Source: CAZEAC01 sp964510065 (GTDB lineage Bacteria > Bdellovibrionota_C > UBA2361 > CAIXSY01). Taken from it: DNA of 18,854 bases. Shown one piece after another: positions 7,211 to 13,018 of this stretch (its first letter is position 1; the number at the start of each line of letters is the position of its first letter). A program made the translations under genes and the position numbers. The notes under the pieces are model-generated. The model saw only the letters and a list, made by a program, of their open reading frames with translations. It was not told the DNA's origin and made no database searches. The stretch spans positions 1 to 18,854 of the forward strand of contig CAZEAC010000090.1 of assembly GCA_964510065.1 (NCBI GenBank), given 5' to 3'.

Positions 7211-7663
7211 CTACGCAAGCACCGCGGGAATTGCGAGGACCTTTGAAGCGCCGAGCTGCTCCAAGGGAACGGCCTCGGGCAGCGCACCAGGAAAATGGTA
7301 CAACGCCACAATCCGGGCCAGCGCGACGAGTGGAACCAGCGGCGATGGATTACGCGGATAAAAGTCGTACCCCGTGAGATACTCTGATCCAGCCCGACGG
7401 CTCAGTCCCAGCTCGTAGCGGTTGCGATCGTAACTTACTTGAAATGTGCCCTGCCTCACCGTGCTCTGTTGCGGATTGAGCTGCTCGATCTGCTCTTGAA
7501 TGGAGCAGCTCGTAGCAAGGGCGATCAGCGATTGTAAAGTTTCAAACACACTCGCCTGCGGCGAAATATCAGCGCGCACGAGATACCACTCGATACGCTG
7601 CCCAGATATTCCCTGATATACATGAAACTGTGTCTGCCCCTTCGCGGTTCCAAATGTTCTCAT
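7211..7663 (-). CDS. Hypothetical protein, 150 aa
   Basis: An apparently soluble 150-aa protein I do not recognise, with no signal peptide and no membrane segment. The middle has aromatic beta-rich stretches (TFQVSYDRNRYELGL, GSEYLTGYDFYPRN), and the C-terminal part is hydrophobic with Pro, Ala and Leu. The frame is open nine codons upstream to a TTG at 7690, but the first in-frame ATG (7663) is taken. GAGG lies about 14 nt before it, a longer gap than usual, so the start is uncertain. The coherent composition and the lack of a better overlapping frame support a real gene. It is monocistronic as far as can be seen, with the long hairpin at 7155-7190 after its stop. Confidence 0.55.
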   Translation of the reverse strand: MRTFGTAKGQTQFHVYQGISGQRIEWYLVRADISPQASVFETLQSLIALATSCSIQEQIEQLNPQQSTVRQGTFQVSYDRNRYELGLSRRAGSEYLTGYDFYPRNPSPLVPLVALARIVALYHFPGALPEAVPLEQLGASKVLAIPAVLA

Positions 7664-7746
7664 AGCAATATAATAAACCTCATGGCTCAAAGCGACGCGA
7701 CAGGCGACGCCTATGACCCTTAAAAACAGGCGATACCAGGAGGTGC

Positions 7747-7762
7747 TGAAGCACGTGCTTCA
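7747..7762. repeat. 16-bp perfect palindrome
   Basis: TGAAGCACGTGCTTCA is perfectly self-complementary with no spacer. It lies 84 bp upstream of the ATG of the 7211-7663 gene and could be a dimer-binding operator for it or part of the hairpin cluster that follows. Confidence 0.6.
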
Positions 7763-7935
7763 AAACCGCCCGCTATCATCAAAACCTTCACCCTCTCTCC
7801 GAAGCGTAGCTCCGAACAGAGGTGATTAAAACTGCTTCTACCCAAACAAAAAAAGGGCGAGCAGGGTATCTTAAACGTGCGTTCAAGGCAAGCTTCGACG
7901 GTGGGCCTGTTGCGGATTGTCCACCTTTTTTAGTG

Positions 7936-8000
7936 CTAGCGAGGCTTCGCCTCAGACCATCGAGCCAAGTTCTTACAGCAGTGCCGCGAATCCTCGCTAG
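7936..8000. repeat. Two-level inverted repeat
   Basis: CTAGCGAGG (7936-7944) pairs with CCTCGCTAG (7992-8000). Part of the left arm can alternatively form GAGGC-TTC-GCCTC (7941-7953). The two folds exclude each other at 7941-7944. Confidence 0.55.
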
Positions 8001-8059
8001 TCAGTGGTGTTTGGTTCGACTGCGGGCTCCTGCCCTCCGTCGACCCCGCTCCAAGCTAC

Positions 8060-8084
8060 GTTTCGCGCAGGAAAGGCGCGAAAC
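8060..8084. repeat. Perfect 9-bp hairpin
   Basis: GTTTCGCGC (8060-8068), loop AGGAAAG, GCGCGAAAC (8076-8084). GC-rich and perfect; no T-run follows on the plus strand. Confidence 0.6.
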
Positions 8085-8115
8085 TCCGCGTCGCTCCAGG
8101 CGCTGCCGCGCCTGT

Positions 8116-8194
8116 CCGGCCATCCTGGCCGGCTAGATTCCTTGGCTCCAGAACGCACTCATTTGGTGCTAATTCCAAAAGCCAAGGAATCTAG
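8116..8194. repeat. Two abutting perfect hairpins upstream of hemD
   Basis: CCGGCCA-TCC-TGGCCGG (8116-8132) is followed with no spacer by CTAGATTCCTTGGCT (8133-8147) paired with AGCCAAGGAATCTAG (8180-8194), a perfect 15-bp stem. The 32-nt loop of the second can itself form TTTGG/CCAAA (8162-8166 / 8175-8179), which stacks on the main stem. The pair ends 65 bp before the hemD ATG, so it could lie in the leader RNA. It could also be the end of a small mobile repeat. Confidence 0.6.
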
Positions 8195-8259
8195 AACCGT
8201 TTTAAATGCTCTCGTAGGCGCTTGCATGTAGTGCAGGAGATCTGCCAAATTTAAGCAGC

Positions 8260-9036
8260 ATGAAAAAAGATTTGACAGTCGTGGTAACAAGGGCAAAAGC
8301 GCAGGCAGCCGGGCTTGTGACCCTGCTTCGTGCGCGTTCTTTTGAGGTGCTTGAGCTTCCCGCGCTCAATATCGAATATAGTAAGTTGAGTGATGAGCTG
8401 CGTGATGCACTTGATGATCTGCAGGATCAGGAATACTCGTGGGTCGTGTTTTTATCGGCAAATGGAGTTCGTGGGCTCGCGCATCTATATCAAGAGGCGA
8501 AGCTCCCGCCGGTCATCCCCGATAATGTGCGTATCGCGGCGCAGGGTGCAAAGACGGCGCTGGTATGCTCACAGCTTTTTAAGCGGACTCCGGTGTTGGT
8601 GCCTGAAGAGGCTTTGGCTGAACAGCTCGCGCGGAATTTACTTGAGCAGGTTGCTCCCGACGAGAAGCTTTTGCTCGCCGTTTCCGAGGAAAGTCGCGGA
8701 TTTCTTCAAGCCGAGCTAAGGAAGGCGTCAATCGAGTTCGATGAGATAGTAGTCTATAAGAATCGGCGTGAGCTCGGCGAGAAACAGCGAATACCGGAAG
8801 TCGTAACTTCAGAAAAGAAATTAGTATTTTCATTCTTCAGCCCCTCTGCGGTAAAAAGTGTGTGGGAGGGATTGGGTGAACATCGCGAGGTTCTGAGACG
8901 ATCGAAGATAGCGGTGATTGGTCCGGTCACCGCACAGGCCGTGCGTGATCTTGGGCTGCCGGTATTCCTTGAAGCACGCGACCATTCGGATAAAGGGTTT
9001 GTGGAGGCGCTCTGCGCGGCGCTCGATGTTCCTTAA
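8260..9036 (+). CDS. hemD: Uroporphyrinogen-III synthase
   Basis: A 258-aa protein matching HemD, the cytosolic enzyme that closes hydroxymethylbilane to uroporphyrinogen III in tetrapyrrole (haem) synthesis. HemD is poorly conserved, but its hallmarks are here: the start TVVVTRAKAQAAGLVTLL, a P.L.IE step, VVFLSANGVRGLAHL (about 62-76), FFSPSAVKSVWEGL (about 192-205), and the late motif IAVIGPVTAQAVRDLGLPV (about 216-234) with the closing S-DKGFVEAL helix. Length is normal. The ATG at 8260 is the first that includes the TVVVTR strand; GGAGA lies about 20 nt upstream, too far for an ideal site. It is followed by serS after 12 bp, so the two are probably cotranscribed. No hemC or hemB is next to it here. 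Confidence 0.85.
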   Translation: MKKDLTVVVTRAKAQAAGLVTLLRARSFEVLELPALNIEYSKLSDELRDALDDLQDQEYSWVVFLSANGVRGLAHLYQEAKLPPVIPDNVRIAAQGAKTALVCSQLFKRTPVLVPEEALAEQLARNLLEQVAPDEKLLLAVSEESRGFLQAELRKASIEFDEIVVYKNRRELGEKQRIPEVVTSEKKLVFSFFSPSAVKSVWEGLGEHREVLRRSKIAVIGPVTAQAVRDLGLPVFLEARDHSDKGFVEALCAALDVP

Positions 9037-9048
9037 AAAGAGTGTACA

Positions 9049-10326
9049 ATGATTGACCTTAACGATCTACGAAAGAGACCCGATGAGTATCAGAAAGCCT
9101 GTGATGATAAGCGCGTAAAGTTTAGCGTGCGAGAATTCTTGACGTTGGACGCGGAGTACCGCGAATTGAAGACGCAGCTTGAAGGATTGCGCGCTGAGCA
9201 GAATGCCGTCAGCAAAGAGATCCCCAAGCTGCAGGGCGCAGAGAAGGAAATCAAACTTGCGCGGATGAAAGAAGTTGCAAGTTCAGTTAAAGAAGGGGCC
9301 GAAAAGTATAAGAGCATTGAAGAGCGTTGGCAGAAAGATCAGTTGATGATCCCCTCAATTCCCCTGGCGAAAGTCCCCTGCGGAAAAGACGATTCTGAGA
9401 ATGTCGAGGTTCGAACCTGGGGCACTCCGAGGAAGTTTGATTTTCCGATCCGTGACCATGTTGAGCTCGGGAATTCGCTTGGGCTTCTCGATATCGAGAG
9501 AGGCGTGAAGATTGCTGGAGCAAGAAACTATTTCCTGAAGGGCGATGGCGTGAGATTGCAGCATGCGGTGCTCTCGCTGGCGATGGATCTCTTACATGAG
9601 CGTGGGTACACGCTGATGGAACCGCCGCACATTGTGAAATATAGCGCAATGATGGGTACGAGTTATTTCCCAGGTGGAGAAGATCAAGCGTATCACCTTG
9701 ATGAGCGTGACGCTGATTTCTATCTTATCGGCACTTCCGAAGTTTCGGTCACTTCGTACCATTCCGAGGAGATTCTTAACAAAGACGAGCTCCCGAAAAG
9801 GTATGCTGGCGTTTCGCCGTGTTACCGCAGGGAAGCGGGGACTTATGGTAAGGACACTCAGGGCATCTATCGTATCCATCAGTTTTATAAAGTTGAGCAG
9901 GTAGTCGTGTGTGAAGCCAATCCTGAAACAAGCGCGACTTTTCACGCTGAGCTGCTTGGAAATGCCGAAAAAATGATGCAGCTTTTGGAGATCCCGTACC
10001 GTGTTGTGGATGTATGTACGGGAGATATGGGTCGTGGGCAGGTTTATAAAAATGATATCGAAGCATGGATGCCTTCACGAAAAGGGTGGGGCGAGACACA
10101 CAGCTGTTCGACCTTTCATGAATTTCAAGCAAGGCGATTAAATCTTCGCTATCGTGGAGATGGAAAGAATATCTTCTGTCACACTTTAAACAATACCTGT
10201 ATCGCAACGCCTCGGGTGCTAATCCCGATTCTTGAGCTTAATCAAAATGCTGATGGAACGGTCAATGTGCCTGCTGCGCTTCGAAAATATATGAGTGGGC
10301 AGGAGATTATCGGAAAGCCGCGGTAG
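9049..10326 (+). CDS. serS: Seryl-tRNA synthetase
   Basis: A 425-aa class II aminoacyl-tRNA synthetase that charges tRNA-Ser. The N-terminal MIDLNDLRKRPDEYQKAC and the long coiled-coil arm (about 28-100) that grips the tRNA long variable arm are typical. In the catalytic domain, motif 2 is visible as RYAGVSPCYRREAGTYGKDT (about 251-270) and GIYRIHQFYKVEQ. The late region reads HSCSTFHEFQARRLNLRYR, then HTLNNTCIATPRVLIPILEL (about 378-397) as motif 3, with the motif 3 Arg retained. This replaces the common HTLNGSGLAVGR form, and TSEVSV (about 229-234) replaces the more common TAEVPL type. Length is normal and the gene looks intact. It starts 12 bp after hemD. No clear terminator follows; a weak TTGGGA/TCCCAA hairpin sits at 10373-10396. 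Confidence 0.96.
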   Translation: MIDLNDLRKRPDEYQKACDDKRVKFSVREFLTLDAEYRELKTQLEGLRAEQNAVSKEIPKLQGAEKEIKLARMKEVASSVKEGAEKYKSIEERWQKDQLMIPSIPLAKVPCGKDDSENVEVRTWGTPRKFDFPIRDHVELGNSLGLLDIERGVKIAGARNYFLKGDGVRLQHAVLSLAMDLLHERGYTLMEPPHIVKYSAMMGTSYFPGGEDQAYHLDERDADFYLIGTSEVSVTSYHSEEILNKDELPKRYAGVSPCYRREAGTYGKDTQGIYRIHQFYKVEQVVVCEANPETSATFHAELLGNAEKMMQLLEIPYRVVDVCTGDMGRGQVYKNDIEAWMPSRKGWGETHSCSTFHEFQARRLNLRYRGDGKNIFCHTLNNTCIATPRVLIPILELNQNADGTVNVPAALRKYMSGQEIIGKPR

Positions 10327-10372
10327 CGAAAAAGCGAAATATTAAGCATCTGGAGATTTGTAGAAGATAGGA

Positions 10373-10396
10373 TTGGGAAAGCATGCTCTCTCCCAA
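10373..10396. repeat. Short hairpin downstream of serS
   Basis: TTGGGA (10373-10378) and TCCCAA (10391-10396) pair around a loop containing the palindrome GCATGC. It lies about 45 bp past the serS stop. No T-run follows on the plus strand, so termination is doubtful. Confidence 0.35.
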
Positions 10397-10459
10397 AACG
10401 TTACTAAAAACCGCACGCGCTTTAGTTGCATGTAAGCACGAGCGATGTTGAGTTTGGCC

Positions 10460-10708
10460 CTAGGCGGCTTTCTTTTGACTATCAAGCCGATGCCGCTTGA
10501 GGAGCCGGAGGCGACCCTCTTCAGCCTCTTCAAGCGAAAGCCACCTGACCAGATCTTCTCCGCTCAGGTCCTCGGCAATCGCTTCCCAATAGTCCCAGTC
10601 CGTCTTCACACCTTGTACTTCGAGCGCCATGGCGAACTGCGGATCCTCTGAGACACGATGGCCAAGGTAAACTCTCTCGGAGACCGCGCGCAAGCAATTG
10701 AAATTCAA
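10460..10708 (-). CDS. Small acidic ORF whose 5' end lies in a repeat
   Basis: An unrecognised 82-codon frame opened by TTG at 10708. An internal ATG at 10630 would give 56 aa. The body is acidic and helical with Trp pairs (TDWDYWEAIAEDLSGEDL, VRWLSLEEAEEGRL) and a basic end (RHRLDSQKKAA). Residues 1-11 are encoded by the left arm of the structured repeat at 10676-10808. The repeat therefore abuts or has replaced the natural 5' end, and the gene may be truncated. No ribosome-binding site precedes the TTG. It points away from the two membrane-protein genes' 5' ends and is separated from them by the repeat. It could be a remnant rather than a working gene. Confidence 0.4.
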   Translation of the reverse strand: MNFNCLRAVSERVYLGHRVSEDPQFAMALEVQGVKTDWDYWEAIAEDLSGEDLVRWLSLEEAEEGRLRLLKRHRLDSQKKAA

Positions 10709-10808
10709 TTCGGACTATGTCCTAAGCGAGACGCTATTCGCTAGGTAGATAATTTCTCGAGGTCCCAGTTCTCAATCAATAAACACCAGGTGTTTAAATT
10801 GGATTTTT
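10676..10808 (+). repeat. Structured repeat, copy 1 (orphan, one arm degraded)
   Basis: This 133-nt stretch aligns without gaps to 18544-18676, with 116 identical positions by my count. The left arm (10676-10693) is identical to that of copy 2. The hairpins AATTG/CAATT, GGAC/GTCC and CTA-A-GCGA/TCGCTAG are kept. A further perfect hairpin AAACACC-A-GGTGTTT lies at 10781-10795. The right arm that should pair with the left one is not recognisable after 10808, beyond a degenerate GCGC...GG stretch to about 10830. No reverse transcriptase gene follows. Similarity on the left stops at the arm itself, so the arm marks the element's boundary. Confidence 0.85.
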
Positions 10809-10820
10809 TACGACTGCGCT

Positions 10821-10985
10821 ATGGCTCTGGATAATCAGAAAGCGCGAAGAGAGGTAACACGGGTTATGGAGTCTTCAAGGAGTGAAGCAACTGCGAACCG
10901 TATTCTTCAAACCTTGAAGTCAAAGGAAGAGCCTACATTAGGCTATCCCGTGAGCCAGCTAATCAGATACGCTACTGCCCAGTAG
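10821..10985 (+). CDS. Possible 54-aa ORF after repeat copy 1
   Basis: ATG at 10821, in the degenerate right arm of repeat copy 1, opens a 54-codon frame (MALDNQKARREVTRV...) ending at TAG 10983-10985. The product is basic and helical. There is no visible ribosome-binding site, and the end overlaps the 3' end of the minus-strand membrane-protein gene by 43 bp. It does not resemble the start of the reverse transcriptase beside copy 2. It may well be chance. The rest of 10709-10942 holds only the repeat. Confidence 0.2.
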   Translation: MALDNQKARREVTRVMESSRSEATANRILQTLKSKEEPTLGYPVSQLIRYATAQ

Positions 10986-11257
10986 AGGCAGTTAAGCCAG
11001 CCAATAAGCCCTGTGAGCGCCCCAGTGAAACCGACGAAGAAGATGCGGAATTTCTTCTCATCACGCTTCTCCGCCCAATTGCAAAGCAGATTGCAGACGA
11101 GAATAAGGAACACACCAACGATATATCCCCAGACCCATCGCCTCTCGTTGAATAGGTGCATCTCAAGGAGCTGCCAGCCCCAAAACCAAATCGTGATGAA
11201 TTCGAGTCCGGCTATATACAGCACGAAGTAGACCAATGCCTTAATGGTTTTCCACAT
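10943..11257 (-). CDS. Small multi-pass membrane protein, paralogue 1
   Basis: A 104-aa, Trp- and aromatic-rich protein with about three to four membrane segments (roughly 7-29, 42-61, 70-99). I do not recognise a named family. It is clearly related to the neighbouring 102-aa protein: both have a first hydrophobic segment, a short LF-x2-R/K-x-W turn, a GY-x2-V-x-F segment, a W-x-EKRD-type basic/acidic loop after the second segment (NWAEKRDEKK here, HWGRSEKRDQ there), and a final hydrophobic stretch. ATG 11257 is preceded by AAAGGA, a good ribosome-binding site. It follows the paralogue by 30 bp, so the two form an operon. The pair lies in an accessory-looking stretch between repeat copy 1 and an Lrp-type regulator. 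Confidence 0.65.
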   Translation of the reverse strand: MWKTIKALVYFVLYIAGLEFITIWFWGWQLLEMHLFNERRWVWGYIVGVFLILVCNLLCNWAEKRDEKKFRIFFVGFTGALTGLIGWLNCLYWAVAYLISWLTG

Positions 11258-11287
11258 AGATCCTTTCCTCTCGAGCCTTGCGAAGGC

Positions 11288-11596
11288 TCATTTGTAGAAT
11301 TGATAGATTGTCCAGCCGAAGCCACTCACCCAGGAGAGCAGGTAGCTAGTAAAGCTCACCTTAGTGATAAACACGGTAGTGTCACAGCTCTGGTCGCGCT
11401 TTTCCGAGCGGCCCCAGTGCAGAACTTTCCGGCTTACGAAGATGCCGAAAATGACCACGAAGTAACCGCACCACCAGTATTTACCTCGGAACAGCGTCAT
11501 CTGGCCGATAACCAGAGACTCAAACCAGCAGACCGCCAAAAACGGCCCGACAAGTATGCCGAGCAGCTCTTTGTAGATGTTGAGAATTGCTTTCAC
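11288..11596 (-). CDS. Small multi-pass membrane protein, paralogue 2
   Basis: A 102-aa membrane protein starting with GTG (complement of 11594-11596), with AAAGGA just upstream. Predicted membrane segments lie at about 8-31, 42-60 and 74-99. The loop HWGRSEKRDQSCDTT matches the NWAEKRDEKK loop of the downstream paralogue, and WWCGYFVVIFGIFV matches WVWGYIVGVFLILV. Tandem duplication with strong divergence is the simplest explanation. Function is unknown; the size and topology would suit a subunit of a small transporter, an ion channel or a toxin-like membrane protein, but nothing in the sequence decides between these. It is transcribed divergently from the regulator at 11808, with 211 bp between start codons. 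Confidence 0.65.
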   Translation of the reverse strand: MKAILNIYKELLGILVGPFLAVCWFESLVIGQMTLFRGKYWWCGYFVVIFGIFVSRKVLHWGRSEKRDQSCDTTVFITKVSFTSYLLSWVSGFGWTIYQFYK

Positions 11597-11747
11597 GTTT
11601 CCTTTCTGCGCAGAAGTTCGGAAAAACCTTTATCAGTTGCTCCGTCTCCCACGCCTCGCAGTCAAAGTGCCAGGGGTAGGAAACGAAATCTCTTCTACCG
11701 AAAAAAATTGAAAATGAGCTCGAACTTTTTTCAGAGTAGCGCGACCG

Positions 11748-11796
11748 ATTAATAGTGTCATTTAGAAGTATAAATATAGCAATTAATAGCCATTTA
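11748..11796. promoter_or_regulatory. Direct repeats upstream of the Lrp-type regulator
   Basis: ATTAATAG-TGT-CATTTA (11748-11764) and ATTAATAG-C-CATTTA (11782-11796) are near-identical AT-rich direct repeats whose starts are 34 bp apart, about three helical turns. Lrp-type proteins bind phased AT-rich sites and often control their own gene, so these are candidate operators; this is inference. Confidence 0.35.
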
Positions 11797-11814
11797 AATA
11801 TAATAAAATGGCTA
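11787..11814. promoter_or_regulatory. Inverted repeat spanning the regulator's start codon
   Basis: TAGCCATTT (11787-11795) and AAATGGCTA (11806-11814) are perfect 9-bp inverted repeats with a 10-bp AT spacer. The right arm contains the proposed ATG (11808-11810). As DNA it is a plausible autoregulatory operator for a dimeric regulator. As RNA it would bury the start codon in a hairpin. A start at ATG 11844 would place it just upstream instead. Confidence 0.5.
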
Positions 11815-12863
11815 ATATCTTCGAATATTGCTATTATAATGAAATGAAAAAGCCGCTTCCCGATACTGATAAGGCGTTGCTCTGGCAGCTCGATTTTAAA
11901 AGCCGGGTGCCGTTGGCAACGTTGGCGCAGAATCTGCGTGTCTCAAAAGCACAGGTTCACCGCCGCATGCAGCGGCTTAGGGCATTGGAAATCCTGCGGG
12001 GATTTTCATGCGTGCTTGATGTCGCTCGGTTTGGTTACACTACCTACCGAATTTACTTTCGCTTCGGCAGCACAAGCGCCGCGCAGGAGCGCCGAATTTT
12101 TGACTATTTTACCTCGCATCCCTTTACTCTTTGGGTCGTACGGCTTCTTGGTCGTTGGGACATGGAGATTGTATTCGTTGTTCGAAACGCGGTGCATTTA
12201 AACACGCTCTTTAAGCGCGCGCAGCGCGACCTCGGTGACTTTTTCGAAGATTACAACATATCGATATCGACGCTCACACACCACTACCGGCGCGATTACC
12301 TGATGGGCGACACGCGGCGAAGTACAGTACAAACCTATTTTGGAAAGGAACCTAGTCTCGTCGATCTGGATCGCATCGACTATGAAATTCTCGAAGCTCT
12401 CATCGAAGATAGTAAGCGCCCAAGCCGGGTCATAGGAAAAAGTCTCGGTGTTAACTACCATACGGTGCAGCGTCGTATAGAAAAGATGGAAGAATCAGGA
12501 ATTATTCAATGCTATCGGCCGGTGATCGATATTGGAAAACTCGGTCGGCGCTTTCTAAAGGTTTTATTTAAAATTTCAGCAATGCCGCAGAAGCTTGAGT
12601 CCGAGCTCTTTCAGTTTCTTACCGCGCATAGCTTTGTGGTGTATCTCACCGAGGTGCTCGGCGACTGGCAGCTTGAAGTGGAATGTGAGGTCGCCGATAC
12701 CACCCAGGTCTTCGAAATGATTTTGGCCGCGAGGCGGCGTTTCGGGCGATATTTGCAGACTTCCGATGTCGTTGAAGTCGCCACAGAGTTAAAGCTCTGC
12801 TATTTGCCGACTGGAATAGCTAATTCGGTCAAGGGTAGAGGGCGCGAGGTTCATAAGTCGTGA
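11808..12863 (+). CDS. Lrp/AsnC-type transcriptional regulator with two tandem modules
   Basis: A 351-aa protein made of two copies of the Lrp/AsnC layout, against about 150-165 aa for ordinary members. Module one: helix-turn-helix at about 20-62 (DTDKALLWQLDFKSRVPLAT...VSKAQVHRRMQRLRALEILR), then a ligand-binding-like alpha/beta domain (about 66-160). Module two: helix-turn-helix at about 187-232 (LDRIDYEILEALIEDSKRPS...VNYHTVQRRIEKMEESGII), then a second domain (about 236-335) with the matching LGDWQLEVECEV strand (LGRWDMEIVFVV in module one). Lrp-type proteins sense amino acids or related metabolites. ATG 11808 and ATG 11844 are both possible starts; neither has a good ribosome-binding site. 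It is divergent from the two small membrane-protein genes, which are its most likely targets besides itself. Confidence 0.8.
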   Translation: MANIFEYCYYNEMKKPLPDTDKALLWQLDFKSRVPLATLAQNLRVSKAQVHRRMQRLRALEILRGFSCVLDVARFGYTTYRIYFRFGSTSAAQERRIFDYFTSHPFTLWVVRLLGRWDMEIVFVVRNAVHLNTLFKRAQRDLGDFFEDYNISISTLTHHYRRDYLMGDTRRSTVQTYFGKEPSLVDLDRIDYEILEALIEDSKRPSRVIGKSLGVNYHTVQRRIEKMEESGIIQCYRPVIDIGKLGRRFLKVLFKISAMPQKLESELFQFLTAHSFVVYLTEVLGDWQLEVECEVADTTQVFEMILAARRRFGRYLQTSDVVEVATELKLCYLPTGIANSVKGRGREVHKS

Positions 12864-13018
12864 CTTCCACGCATTTTTGTCCGTGATATTCTGTGATATA
12901 CTTAAATACAGGCCTCGCCAATTATTTCAACAAGTTAATGGATCGCAGTGTGAGCTCTACCTTAACCGTGACGAACTCGTATTGGGTCGATAAACTGCGT
13001 GGATCGCTTTAATCCTCA

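Larger units (their letters stand above)
7691..8259. other. Non-coding region with a cluster of perfect hairpins
   Basis: About 570 bp without a convincing gene. The overlapping frames at 7822-8136 and 8004-8231 give Arg-rich or low-sense proteins and cut across strong inverted repeats. The structures, in order, are a 16-bp palindrome (7747-7762); a 9-bp stem 7936-7944 / 7992-8000 enclosing GAGGC-TTC-GCCTC; a 9-bp stem at 8060-8084; a 7-bp stem at 8116-8132; and, directly abutting, a 15-bp stem at 8133-8194. The GC-rich phrase CTCCGCGTCGCTCCAGGCG near 8085 resembles CTCCGCGCTCGCTCCGGCG near 37, suggesting a shared dispersed repeat family. The promoter of hemD must lie in or near this region, but no clear -35/-10 pair was identified. 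Confidence 0.6.

Noticed and set aside
7822..8231. Plus-strand frames at 7822-8136 and 8004-8231 as genes
   Set aside because: The products are Arg/Pro-rich without domain sense, the frames overlap each other, and they cross several perfect hairpins; they look like translations of repetitive non-coding DNA.
9090..10207. Several minus-strand frames inside serS
   Set aside because: They are antisense shadows of a clearly recognised gene.
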